From: Ophiocordyceps camponoti-saundersi (nom. inval.)
Lineage: Eukaryota; Ascomycota; Sordariomycetes; Hypocreales; Ophiocordycipitaceae
Reading direction: 5' to 3'
NCBI GenBank assembly: GCA_003339415.1
Contig: PDHQ01000491.1
Location: forward strand, 1-19,391
DNA: 19,391 bases
The notes under the pieces are model-generated. The model was not told the DNA's origin and searched no databases. It saw nothing but the letters and a program-made list of their open reading frames with translations. Positions 8,711-19,320 of the stretch are shown one piece after another. Every line of letters begins with the position of its first letter. Position 1 is the first letter of the stretch. The position numbers and the translations under genes are program-made.

Positions 8711-10690
8711 TATTATTAAAATAGTATATTTATAAATATAATATATTTTATTTATAATTATTATTATTATAAAGATTACTTTAATTATTAGCGTAATTAA
8801 GGGTTATTTTAGCTACTATCTTTTCCTAAATAGTTTTAAATAACCCTCTCCGTAAACTTTATAACTAAGCTACCCGCCGCTTTAGAATCTTAGCTTTATT
8901 TACTAATAATTATTATAAATTACTTATCTAAATATATCTAGCTTAAAGCTATAATATTTATAAATATTAAGTAATATATTAAGCGCTTTATTTAATATTA
9001 ATAGTAGTTTTATAGCTTCCTTTATAAGTTAATTTCTAATTACGGTTTTAATTAAATAAGCTACTTTTAATTTACTTTTTATTATCTTACTAAGGTTAAT
9101 AAACTACTTTTTATAATATACTATCCTTAAACTAATAAAAATATAAAATATATAAATTAAAAAAATATAAGCTATTTCTTATTATATAATCTTCTTCTTA
9201 TAATTTAACTAGCCGCGCTATTTACTTATTTACTAGCTTATTTTAAATAATTAAAACTTATTTATAATAAATATAAGTTTTAACTATTTACTTTATAACT
9301 TTAATATTACTCTCCTTAACTAGCTAGTAGAGGCGGCCGCTTTTATCTCTTTCCTAAAAAGCTAAGCTATAGCGTTTACTTATTTCCTTTATAATAGCGT
9401 TAAACTAATATAAGCCTTAATCGCCTAAGCCTAATAATAATAATAAGACTTTTTAAATAAGTCTTACTAACCCGCGGAATAGTTTTAAATTAGTAACTTT
9501 ATATAGCTTAACTTTACCTATATATAGTTTAATTATTTATCTTAAAAGCTTAATTACCCTAAAGATAAATATAAGGTAATAGCTATATTAACGCCGCTTA
9601 TTATTTTTTTAATATATTACTTAGTATTTACTTTACTTTTTATATTAACCTTATTAAATATATTATTAGTAACTTTTTATTATTTTAATTACTTACTAAC
9701 TTTTAGCTAAATCCCCTTTTTTATTTTTCTTATAATAACTTATTTTTTAATAAGTATAAAATTAAGAAAATCCTTATTATAAAAAACGCTAAAAGTTAGC
9801 GCTTATAAAATAAGATATTTTATTAACTTATCTTTATAAAATAGAAAAATTATATTATTTTAACTTAGAAGCCGCTTAAGAGCTTTAAATATTATATAAT
9901 ATTAAATTATTTAAAGTTTATATAAAAAAATATAGCTTAGAGTAAACTTAATTATATATTTATTTAAGCGCTTTTTATAGCTAATTAATCCCCTTAAGTA
10001 ACCTTTTTTTATTATATAAATAAAATATTACTTTTCTGCCTTTTATTCCTTTTTATTCCTTATCCGCTTACTTCTCCTCCTTTCTTATATTAGCTTTAAG
10101 CTAATATTTACCTTCTCCGCCTTCTCCTTAAAATCCTCTATTATAGTTAAGTAACTTAAAAGACTATTATAGCGCTAGCCGCGGCTAAGTATTAATATTA
10201 ACTTATAATAAATATATCTTTAAGTAAGGGAGGGTATATTTTAAAACTAAGAAAATATTTAATATAATACCGATAGTAGGAGTCTCGCCTTTCTTACTCC
10301 TAAGCTCTAAGCTACGCGCGCTATATATAAGCGCTAATATAAACTTACTATTAATTAGGCATCCTTCCTAAGCCGAATAGGAGGCAAGTATCGCGTTTTG
10401 CTCTTATCGTATATAAGTTAATAGCTATAAGGAACTCTATATATATATATATTAACCTAATTAATAAGGTTCGGGTATTTTTACCGGATTATATAGCTAA
10501 AAGAATATTACGTCTCCTATCTAATATACTCTAGCGGAAGGAGTTATAAATAATTAATTTAATAACTTTATTTATAACTTCTTACTTAAATAAAAGTGCG
10601 GAAAAGATTAATATATTATATATATATCTAGTTATATTCCCTCCTACCCTCGATTCCTATTATATTAATAACGTATATTATATTAATATT
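8711..10690. other. RIP-degraded DNA, no recognisable gene
   Basis: I found nothing that can be named. There are isolated C/G-richer spots, for example GGCGGCCGC near 9332-9340. A long pyrimidine-rich tract at about 10030-10140 translates on the minus strand into a Lys/Arg/Glu-rich stretch. A minus-strand frame over about 10030-10460 has a weak resemblance to helix-turn-helix regions of pogo/Fot1-type transposases, but no DDE catalytic motif was found downstream. Confidence 0.5.
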
Positions 10691-10711
10691 ATACTAATCT
10701 TAGATTAGTAT
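10691..10711. repeat. perfect 10-bp-arm palindrome
   Basis: ATACTAATCT at 10691-10700 and AGATTAGTAT at 10702-10711 are exact reverse complements around a single T. It is surrounded by AT-rich DNA and lies just before a CTCGAG site. It could be a protein-binding site or a chance feature of low-complexity sequence. Confidence 0.6.
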
Positions 10712-10786
10712 TATCTCGAGTTTAACTCCTTTTTATATATACCTCTAACCTCCTACTTTATTTATATAAAGATAGTAATCTCTACG

Positions 10787-10812
10787 ACGCGTATTACGCG
10801 TATTTAACGCGT
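10787..10812. repeat. three ACGCGT hexamers in 26 bp
   Basis: ACGCGT occurs at 10787-10792, 10796-10801 and 10807-10812. The hexamer equals the MCB (MBF-binding) promoter element of fungi, but there is no gene next to it. RIP spares CpG, so ACGCGT is relatively enriched in such DNA. A regulatory role is not supported. Confidence 0.5.
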
Positions 10813-11210
10813 ATTATATTCCTAAGTAGCTAATAATATATATATTCTAATATTAGTAATTTTTCTTTTCTAGTTAGGAATATTCGTTTTACTATATAAG
10901 TAGTTAAGGTATAATTAGGTTCCTTTAGTAGCTATTATAAATCGAATTATTTTTCTACTTTTAAGAACTTATATAGTTTAGGGTTTTATAAATACCCTTT
11001 ACCTTACTAATTTATTAATAAGTTTAGGTCGATATTAGGTAGATATCCGATTATTTTCTTACCGATTCTAATATTACCTCCTAAGGTAACGCGTATCGAA
11101 TTATTTTTCGCGTCGTCTTTTTACGTTATCGAAGGTAAATAAGGGCTATAAGGTAATAATCGCGATATCGTATATTATTACTAAGAAAATATAGTATAAC
11201 GCTATAATAA

Positions 11211-11293
11211 AATATTTAAGTTTATTAGCTAGTCTTATAGTTACGGTTACTTTTAAATAGCTATAGGACTAATAGTTAAATCCCCTAAATATT
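11211..11293. repeat. imperfect foldback
   Basis: AATATTTAAG (11211-11220) pairs with CCTAAATATT (11284-11293) at 9 of 10 positions. Inside it, AGTCTTATAG (11231-11240) pairs with CTATAGGACT (11261-11270) at 9 of 10. The two nested arms make a hairpin of about 80 bp. A related ATAAACTAGCTATAAGG sequence follows at about 11297-11313. It is possibly the remnant of a small inverted-repeat element. Confidence 0.5.
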
Positions 11294-11511
11294 TAATAAA
11301 CTAGCTATAAGGATATTACCGGGGCGTCTTACTTTAGAGACCCCTAGTAAGTACCGGTTATTATAAGGGGGAATATCCCCTATTAACTAGTAGACCCTTA
11401 TAGCTAGTAAAGGTTATCTTCGTCTTATAGTATTTCTCGTTTCTATACCGTAATATTCGTTAACTTAGTCTTATTATCTTTAGCCTTATCCTCGCTATTT
11501 AATTATTATTA

Positions 11512-11642
11512 CTATACCCCTAAGGCAGTTTAACGCCTCTACGACGTGCGTTATTCTTCTTTACGTTATAGCCCTAGGGGCATAGTAGGGGTATTATACT
11601 CCCCTAGCAGCTTTTCTATTCTAGTTTATAGACTAGAAAAGC
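11512..11642. repeat. cluster of two GC-richer hairpins
   Basis: CTATACCCCTA (11512-11522) pairs with TAGGGGCATAG (11575-11585) at 10 of 11 positions, with a 52-bp loop. GCTTTTCTA (11610-11618) pairs exactly with TAGAAAAGC (11634-11642) around a 15-bp loop. Short CpA sites survive in both (GGCATAG, AGCAG), so this island was hit less by RIP. No function is assigned. Confidence 0.55.
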
Positions 11643-12504
11643 AGATAGAATATATAAAATAAAAAAAAAGATATACCTAGTAAGGAGGGGTCTAGGTAGT
11701 CTTCGAAAAATAAAAAGAATAAATATCGAAAAAACTAATATAAGGGGGAAAGAAAGGAAAATTAGAGGGGGAACGGGGGGCCTTTTATAGTTAAGAGATA
11801 CGTACCGATTTAGATACTAACCTTAATAGTAATAATATATACTAACTTACTATATATTAATTTACCTTAATAGTAAAGGTACGTACTAATACCTTAGATA
11901 TTAGTTTACCTCGATAAGGTAAGGTAAGGGTACGTACCTATTATAGAGGGGTAAATTAGTAAGTTAGTAACCTTACCTATAAATTACCCCGCGCCCTAGC
12001 TTTATATTCCCCTTCTTCCCTTCTCCTCCGCGTTAATCGTTATTATTATTATTATCGTTATTATCGCGTATTAAAGGTAAGTTCGAGTTAATTTTAAACT
12101 AAGCATAATAAGGATTTATACTAACTTTAAGGTAAGATTATATTTATACTTAAGTAGTACCCTTATACTCCTACTACGCCGCGTGTAATAATCTAAGATA
12201 TAAATACTAGTTAAAAGTACTATTCTTATTATATAAGCAGTATTTATTATATAAATAGCTTAATAATATAATAAAGTAGAAATACTAGTATCTAGTATTT
12301 AAATTATAGCTAAACCTCGGAAGGTTAAAACCCGGATAATAAGATAAGATAATAAAGATAAGAATAACGAATAAAATTCCTAAGATAAGAAAAACGGTTA
12401 GAGACGGTTAAAAACGGAAAGAAATATTAGCTATTATAAATAAAGAATTATTTATTATAATTTATTATTAGCCTAGAAGCTAATAGAATATAATAGAATA
12501 GAAT

Positions 12505-12634
12505 AAAGCTATTCTATTCGCTAAGGAATATAGTAGATTTGAAATCAAGGGTTGATTTCAAAGTAGGAATTTAATTTTAAAGTAAAGAATACGATAGAAG
12601 TAAATAGAATAAGATAAAGCTATTCTATTCGCTA
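12505..12634. repeat. 19-bp direct repeat pair flanking a palindrome
   Basis: AAAGCTATTCTATTCGCTA occurs at 12505-12523 and exactly again at 12616-12634, 111 bp apart. Each copy is preceded by GAATA(G/A)-rich sequence that can pair with its CTATTC part, giving two similar small hairpins. They lie in the presumed 5' LTR and could be enhancer-like repeats. Confidence 0.7.
12538..12562. repeat. perfect 11-bp-arm hairpin, GGG loop
   Basis: TTTGAAATCAA (12538-12548) and TTGATTTCAAA (12552-12562) are exact reverse complements around GGG. Each arm keeps one TpG and one CpA although the surroundings have nearly none. It lies between the two copies of the 19-bp direct repeat in the presumed LTR. It could be a cruciform or a dimeric protein-binding site. 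No factor is recognised. Confidence 0.8.
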
Positions 12635-12720
12635 GTATATTTATAATATAAAGCTTCTACGGTATTCTATAGCTTTCTAGCTAGCTTATATAATTAGATA
12701 GTTTCTTAAAGAAGGAAAAC

Positions 12721-12728
12721 TATAAAAG
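12721..12728 (+). promoter_or_regulatory. TATA box, candidate LTR promoter
   Basis: TATAAAAG lies about 620 bp upstream of the gag reading frame and is followed by the short palindrome AAGGAAGGCTTCCTT and a CT-rich tract (12744-12770). That layout resembles fungal LTR promoters. The assignment rests on position and the match only. Confidence 0.45.
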
Positions 12729-13103
12729 GAAGGCTTCCTTCCCTCGAAGGGTCTCTCCTTTCCTTCTTCTCTAAGCTTTTAATCTAAATAATTTACACCT
12801 TAAAAGCCTACTCTCTATAACCTTCCCCTGCCTTATAAGATATTCCTATTTAGGAAGTTCTTACTTATTTATACTTTATGAATTTCCTATTCTAGCTACC
12901 TACTGCCCGGTTAAAGTAAGTAAAGCCCCTTACTTTCTTATTACCCCTTTTCTCTCTTTGTTTTTAGAAGCTTAAATTAAGGGCTACGGGTAAGATTAGG
13001 TAATTACGGGTATAATCTATAATACGTTAAAAGCTTCTTTACTATTATAACTACCTTATAAGTACGAAGAATAAGAAGAGAGTATGCTAAAGAATTCTTT
13101 TCC

Positions 13104-13266
13104 TAGAAAAATAGAAAAATAGAAAAATAGAAAAATAGAAAAATAGAAAAATAGAAAAATAGAAAAATAGAAAAATAGAAAAATAGAAAAATAGAAAAAT
13201 AGAAAAATAGAAAAATAGAAAAATAGAAAAATAGAAAAATAGAAAAATAGAAAAATAGAAAAATAG
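13104..13266. repeat. octamer microsatellite (TAGAAAAA)n, about 20 copies
   Basis: The unit TAGAAAAA repeats without interruption for 20 copies plus a final TAG. It contains no CpA or TpG, so RIP cannot alter it. It lies in the leader between the presumed 5' LTR and gag. Because 8 is not a multiple of 3, the minus strand reads as an 8-residue Phe/Ile/Tyr/Ser repeat with no stops, giving a spurious 64-residue frame (13087-13281). Confidence 0.97.
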
Positions 13267-13339
13267 TACTTTTTTAATCATATATATCTCTATAGAAATA
13301 AAAGGTAAAAATCCACTTTTTTCTTTCCTAATTAGGAAA

Positions 13340-15375
13340 TAAGCAGCGCTACCTAGTAATATATAATAATCTAATATAACCTCCCCTACCCCCCCCTATA
13401 CCGCTACTAATCCTAAACCTATTATAGATATTAGTAAGGTCCCGAGACCTAAATATTATAGCGGGAAAGATAACGATTTATAAGCGTTCTTAACTAATAT
13501 TAAAGCTTACTTTAGGCTTTATTTTTCCGCCTTTTATAACGAACTTATAAAGGTAATTTATACTTTTACTTACTTAGAAGGTATAGCTTTAAACTAGTTT
13601 AAACCTATACTAAGAAATTATTTAGAACTTACGGATAATCGAGAAGAAGAAACGGAGCTTATTTTTGCTAGCTTCGATCGATTTAAAAAAAAACTACGGG
13701 AAGTTTTCGGCTAGCAAGACGAAGTAAGAACTGCAGAGTATAAATTACGAACCTTATAGCAAAAAGGGGCTACTTCTAGCTACGCTACTAAATTTAGATA
13801 AATAACTAGTAAGTTAGACTAGGAAGACGAAGCCCTTATAGCTATTTTTTACGAAGAACTAAAAGACGAAGTTAAAAACGAATTATATAAGTAAGATAAA
13901 CCTAAAGAGCTATCTACTTATATAGCTTCTACTATTTAAATTAACGATCGACTCTTCGAAAGAAAGTAATAAAAATAAGGAAGTAAAAATACCCCTTCTT
14001 ATATTAATAAAAGTAATAAAAAATATAAGAAGAATTACGCTAATCGAGGAGACCCTATAGATTTAGATATAGTATCCTCGAAGCTTATTATCTGCTTTTT
14101 TTATAAGAAAGAAGGCTATATTATAAAAAACTGCTTTAAAAAATAGGGAAAAGGAAAAGGAATAGGAAAAACCTCTTCTACGAATAGTAAGACGATTAAC
14201 GTTATTTCTTCCTACCTAGCTACTAATTATAACACGCTAGGCCTAAATAGGAAGGAATAGTATGCTATTTATAGTATAAAATTTAAACTACTAATAAAAG
14301 AGGATAATATAGACCGAGAGGCTTACGAATTCTAAGAAGAACTAAGACGATAGTATAACTTAGAACTTATAGCCGATACGCTATTCCTAGACGGCTAGAA
14401 TACGGTTAGGAATACGAAGAAGCCTTTAGAGCTTATAAGCCCTTTAGAAGTTAATACGGAATTCGATTCCGGAGGAGAGTTTTACCCGCCGGGTAAAAAT
14501 AACCTTTTTAAAACCTATAAGTAGGTTACGAAAAAACAGTCTGCAGCACGATAAAGAGGAATCGAACCGATTCCTTATTATTCTAACTTACTTACCTAAT
14601 ATAGCTTTTCGGAAAGCTCTATTTTAACCCTTAGTCTTAACGACTATATTAATAACCTTAATAGAATAAGGGAAGACTACGAACTTATCTTAGAAAAAGA
14701 GGATAACCTTATTCCGGAAGATAAAATTAAGAAGGAAAAAGAAGAATTACCCCTTCTTACGGCAGAATATCTTTATACTATCGAAACCGATAGTAAAGAA
14801 AAAGACGAAAAAATATAGTATTTTATTAAGATAAAGGAATTAATTCTAAAAGAATACGAAGACTAGAAAAATAATAGCTGCCTTCCTTATAACGAATTAT
14901 TCTAGCACTTAAGGTACCTAGAAGAATTCTTTGATAAGTATAAGTAAGCGCACTATAATCTTAGCTAGTAATTTTACTATAATAAGGACTATAATTTTCA
15001 CTTACGGGAAAAATAAAACGTTAATTATTACCTATCCTTACTAACCTTTTATAAGGAAGCCGGCTTTATTAATAAAAGATTCTTTATTAAAGAAATAGAA
15101 TTCCTTCTTAATAGGGAAACTAATTATAGGATTCTTAAGGAAAATAAAGGAAATAAAGGAAATAACTACGATTTTTAACCCTGAATTCTTAGTATCGAAT
15201 TAGATATAATTTAGGCTATAATTACCTTTATAAGAGAATTATTAACGAAAGGGCTTATAGGAAACGGATCCCTTACCGAGGAAAATAGTTCTAAAAAGTA
15301 GGATTTTTTAACGTAACTTAAGGAATTTAAGGAAAACCTTAAAGGAAAAGAGAAAGCCTTTATTTAAGAAGGGTA
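13340..15375 (+). pseudogene. gag: gag of Ty3/gypsy chromovirus, RIP-inactivated, with long C-terminal extension
   Basis: Gag forms the virus-like particle and binds the element RNA. The frame runs without indels from about 13340 to 15375 (about 678 codons). The start is uncertain because any ATG would now read ATA. A Pro-rich N-terminus (13370-13440) leads into a retrotransposon gag domain (about 13450-13960), recognised by PRPKYYSGK, LEGIALN-(W)-FKP with the Trp codon now TAG at 13595, FDRFKKKLREVFG, and a run of TAA/TAG where Gln is expected. A CCHC zinc knuckle lies at 14093-14134 (Cys-x2-Cys-x4-His-x4-Cys), but Cys 2 and the His are both Tyr, as TGT/CAT to TAT by RIP would give. After it the frame continues for about 413 codons, acidic and Glu/Lys-rich, to the overlap with pol. 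I know no family for this extension. Apart from one TGA near 15182, stops in the frame are TAA/TAG. Confidence 0.9.
14135..15375 (+). other. gag C-terminal extension of unknown function
   Basis: About 413 codons lie between the zinc knuckle and the protease frame, in the same frame as gag. They are rich in Glu, Lys, Leu and Asn, with charged helical-looking stretches (for example around 14660-14800 and 15310-15370). Stop codons are almost all TAA/TAG. Conservation of the frame over 1.2 kb suggests it was coding before RIP. Chromovirus gags I know of usually end soon after the knuckle, so this is a large addition. It could be a separate ORF fused in frame or a spacer domain. Confidence 0.65.
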
Positions 15376-15839
15376 AATAAGGGTATAACTAATAAGAATA
15401 AGGATTTTAGTAAGGATTTAAGAACGGAAAGGCGTTATTATCTTAAATTATAAAGTATTAATACTATTACTATTAAAACCGATAATACTAAAATCCCTAT
15501 TTCGAGACTAACCTTTACTTTAAGATATAAAGGAAAAGAAGTAACTGCCTTTATAGATAGCGGAGCCGCTAGTAATTATATTTCACCTATAGCTATAAAA
15601 CGTCTAAACTTAAGCTATATAAAAAAGAAAACGCCTAGTATAGTAAAAAACGCTAAAGGATTTAATTTTCAGTTTAATAAGAGATTAATTTTATATAAAA
15701 CTAATTACTTCGAATTTAAAATAGGACCTTATATCTTTACCGATACCTTTAATATTTTTAAAATAGCAGAATATAATATAATATTAGGTTATCCTTTTCT
15801 TTATAAATATAATCCGTAAATTAACTAGAAAACCGGCTA

Positions 15840-16400
15840 AGTTAAATTTATAAATAAGTATTTAATATCTAGTGCTTCTAATAGTAATACTAGTAAAGAT
15901 AATCGAACGGATTCTAAAAGGAAAAATAAACTAAGAAGGTATAATTATAATAACGGTAAGAAGCCTAATTATAAGATTTCTAGAAATACTAATAAAAGTA
16001 AGTTAAGCGTAAAAAATAAGTAATCTAAATCTATAAAAAACGATTATTATAAGAATAAATAATCGAATATAAATAGTTATAATAAAAGTTAACCTTATTA
16101 TAATTATACGAATAGAAAAGAAAATACTAGGTTTAATAACGCCTTAGGAAATCTTTATAAAGGATTTAGCTTAAGAAATTTTAAAGAAGCGAGAAGCCCG
16201 AATAACGAGAATAGTTTAATTAAGAAGACTAAAGAAAGGAAAAACTTCTTTAATAATAATTAGAAATTTACTATAAGAAATAAATATAATTATTATAAGC
16301 AAGAACCTTATAATAAAGTAGAAAGTAATAAAATTTATAGTAAAACGCCTTATACTACTATTATAATAGCTGCTATTTCTAGCATAAATTTTAAGGAAGA
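15840..16400 (+). other. Asn/Lys/Tyr-rich linker between protease and RT
   Basis: About 185 codons separate the protease from the first recognisable RT sequence. The translation is very rich in Asn, Lys, Tyr, Ser and Arg, with clusters such as NYNNGKKPNYK and KNNYYKNK-type runs. It stays in the pol frame with few stops, so it was probably coding. Part of the Asn/Lys/Tyr bias must be RIP-made (Asp to Asn, His/Cys to Tyr, Glu to Lys). It looks like a disordered basic spacer. Confidence 0.6.
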
Positions 16401-18040
16401 AATAGCTTCTTATTCTAAAAAGAAATTAAAACGCTATAAATTAATACCTAAAGAAATTCTAGAAGAATTCTTAGATATATTTAAAGAACCCCCGGATAAT
16501 ACCTTACTTAAAAGAAGTTTATAGGATTATAAAATTAAATTAAAGCCTAATTCGGAACCTCGATTTATACGAATTTATAATAGTAACGAAAAATAATTAT
16601 AAGTATTAAAGGAATATCTAGAAGAATAAATTAAAAAGGGATATATAAGACTTTTTAAAAGTCCTTATACAGCTCCCGTTACCTTTGCAAATAAATCGGG
16701 TAAGGAAAAAGATAAATTAAAACCCGTAATCGACTATCGAAAATTAAATAATAATACTATAAAAGATAGAACGCTAATACCTTTAATTATAGAATTAAAA
16801 GATAGACTAAGCTAGAAATAGTATTTTACTAAGCTAGATTTAAAATTAGCTTATTACTAAATACGAATAGCGGAAGGAGACGAATATAAAACAGCCTTCG
16901 GAACTAGATATAGAAGCTACGAATATTTAGTATTACCCTTAGGACTATATAATAGCCCTGCTACCTTTTAAAAATATATAAATTATATTCTTAAAGATTA
17001 TTTAAATATATTTACTACGGCTTATTTAGACGATATTATTATATTTTCAGATACTTTAGAAGAATATAAAATTTACTTAAAAAAAGTATTAGAAGCTTTA
17101 CGGAAAGCTGAATTATATATTAATCCTAAGAAATGTGAATTCTTTTCTAAAGAAGTTAAATTTCTAAGCACTATTATAACCCCTTATAATATTAAAATAA
17201 ACCTTAGTAAATTAGAACCTTTAAAGGACTAGCCTATACCTAAATCGATTAAAAATATATAGTAGTTTATAAGTTACTATAATTATTATAGAAGGTTTAT
17301 TAAAGACTTTTCTAATATAATTATTCTTATATTAATAGTAATAAAATTAGCTAAAAAAGAACCTTTTAAATAGACTAAAGAAGCTAATATAGCTTTTAAT
17401 TCCTTTAAAGAAAAGCTAATCTTAGCACTTATATTAATAGCTTATAATTTAAAGCAGCTTTTAATTTTAGAAACTAACGCTTCTAATTACGCTATAGGAG
17501 CCTAATTAAGCTAGGAAAATAATACTATATGATACCCTATAGCTTTCTATTTTAAAAGGCTAGTAGATTCGGAAATTAACTATTTTATTTACGATAAAGA
17601 ATTTTTAGCTATTATTAAAGTAATTAAAAAATTTAAGCATTATATATTAGGAAACGAATTTAAATTAAGGATTTATACCGATTATAAAAATATAAGCTAT
17701 TTTAATATAAGTTAAACTTTAAATAGCTAATAAATTAGGTAGGCTAAATTCCTTATAAATTATAATTACGAAATTATATATAAAAAAGGAAGTGAGAATA
17801 AAAGAGCCGATATTATTAGTAGAAAACCTAATTTAGATACCGGTATAATACCTATAACGACTAATTTCCTTAAAATAAATAATGAAGGAAATTTAGAATA
17901 AAATACCTTAAATGCTATATTTAAGGTAGAAGCCGATAATTTTATATTAAAATAAATAAAAGAAGCTTATAAAGATACTAATTTTAAGGATTATAAAGAT
18001 ATTAAATAGATAAATAACGTAGCTTATTTAAAAGAGAAGT

Positions 18041-18048
18041 TATTATAC
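18041..18048 (+). other. frameshift in integrase zinc-binding region
   Basis: Upstream, pol reads in the frame of the RT up to AAAGAGAAGTTATTA. The next recognisable segment (PPNIVETIVKEFY and onward) reads one base earlier, from CCTCCT at 18048. A 1-bp deletion (or a 2-bp insertion) therefore lies within about 18041-18048. It is the only indel I detected in the coding part, in contrast to the abundant point mutations. Confidence 0.75.
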
Positions 18049-19175
18049 CTCCTAATATAGTAGAAACTATAGTTAAAGAATTCTATAAACTACCTATTTA
18101 TAGCTATTAAGGAATATAAAAAACTTATAATAGAATTAAAGCCTATTATAATACGAAAAACCTTAAAAAAGCTATTATTAAAGTTATTAAAAACTGTAAT
18201 ATTTATAATAAATCTAAAGCCTTAAGATATAAGCTTTACGGATTTTTATAACTTATAACAGTTACCGAACAACCCTAGGAAAATATAGCTATAGATTTTA
18301 TAGTTAAATTACCCTTATTAGTAGATCTTATAACTAATACGGAATATAATTCTATTCTAGTTATAACTAATAGATTAACTAAATACGGCTATTTTATACT
18401 TACGATAAAGGCTTTATCTGCTAAAAAATTAAGTTATTTATTCTTAAAAATAATAGTAGCAGATAGAGGCCTACCTAAAGTTATTATAAGCGATAGAGAC
18501 CTTAAGTTTAATTCTAAATTCTAAACTAGCCTTATGTCTAGGCTAGGAACTAAGTATAAATTAAGTACTACTTTCTACCTAGAAACTAATAGGGCTACGG
18601 AACGCCTAAATTAGACTTTAAAATAATATCTTAAAGCCTATATTAATTACAAATAAGATAATAAGGTAATAAACTTACTTATAGCCTAATTAGCTTATAA
18701 TACCGCCGAATTAGAATCTATTAAAATAACGCCCGCTATAGTAAATTATAGATTTAATCTAGAAGCCTATAGATTAGGACTATTAGATAAAGTTAATAAT
18801 AAAAAAGCTATTCTAAACACCGAATAGCTTAGATCTCTACATTCTTATATAAAATTAAAATTAGATTTTATAGCTAAAAGAATTAGTTATTATTATAATA
18901 AGAAGCGCGAAAAAGAACCCTTATTTAATAAAAACGATAAGGTTTATTTATTAAAGAAAAATATAGAAACTAAACAGCCTAATTAGTCCTTAGAATTTAA
19001 AAAATTAGGACCTTTCCTTATAAAAGAAAAGCTAAGTAACCTTAATTATAAGCTTAAACTTCCTAAAGGAATGTTTATTTATCTAGTATTTTATATTTCC
19101 TTACTAGAAAAAGCACCTAAAGATGCTAAATTAGAAGAAAATATCGAAACTACGGTATTAGAAGAAGAATATAAA

Positions 19176-19320
19176 CTTGAAGCTATTATAAATAAAAAAA
19201 TAGAAGAAGGTATAGTATATTATCTAATAAAATAGAAAGGATACCCTTTTAAAGAAAATACCTAGGAACTTGCTAAGCACTTAACTAAGGCACCTAAACT
19301 TATTAAAAAATTTAATAAAA
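19176..19320 (+). other. chromodomain at integrase C-terminus
   Basis: The translation contains EAIINKKIEEG, then YYLIK-(W)-KGYPFKENT-(W)-EL, where both Trp codons are now TAG (the first at 19233-19235), followed by a helix-like LTKAPKLIKKF. This is the standard layout of chromovirus chromodomains, which in related elements read methylated histone H3 and steer integration to heterochromatin. That fits the repeat-rich, gene-poor surroundings, though the targeting itself is inferred. Confidence 0.9.

Larger units (their letters stand above)
10813..12359. other. gene-free region with several inverted repeats
   Basis: No gene is recognised. This stretch is less AT-rich than the left half and richer in CpG, but still poor in CpA/TpG. 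It contains foldbacks at 11211-11293 and 11512-11642, repeated TACGTACC motifs at about 11808-11938, and TTA/CGTTATTA microsatellite sequence near 12039-12065. I translated the minus strand across about 10700-11170 without recognising a family. Confidence 0.5.
12360..13103 (+). other. probable 5' LTR and leader of the chromovirus
   Basis: The stretch upstream of gag is less RIP-altered than its surroundings, with surviving TG/CA at 12541-12560, 12794, 12828, 12879, 12903 and 12959. It has a TATA box at 12721-12728 followed by a pyrimidine-rich run, as expected of an LTR promoter. A 19-bp direct repeat (12505-12523 and 12616-12634) flanks a perfect palindrome at 12538-12562. AAAGTAAG near 12914 pairs with CTTACTTT near 12930. 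The exact LTR limits and the primer-binding site were not identified, because the 3' LTR lies outside the window. Confidence 0.5.

Noticed and set aside
10030..10460. Minus-strand frame with a faint resemblance to the helix-turn-helix part of a pogo/Fot1 transposase, followed by a Lys/Arg/Glu-rich stretch
   Set aside because: The match is loose, a purine-rich tract alone yields Lys/Arg/Glu-rich translation, and no DDE motif was found in the adjoining minus-strand sequence. An HMM search of a de-RIPed version would decide.
10787..10812. Triple ACGCGT as a cell-cycle MCB promoter
   Set aside because: No gene lies beside it, and CpG-containing words are relatively enriched where RIP has removed CpA/TpG.
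12360..12380. Exact 5' LTR start by matching the last bases of the window
   Set aside because: Only about 9 of 11 bases match (TAACGAATAAA versus TTACGAATAAT), too short to fix a boundary without the full 3' LTR.
13087..13281. 64-residue minus-strand open frame with a Phe/Ile/Tyr/Ser repeat
   Set aside because: It is simply the (TAGAAAAA)n microsatellite read backwards. The octamer contains no stop in that reading and there is no gene context.
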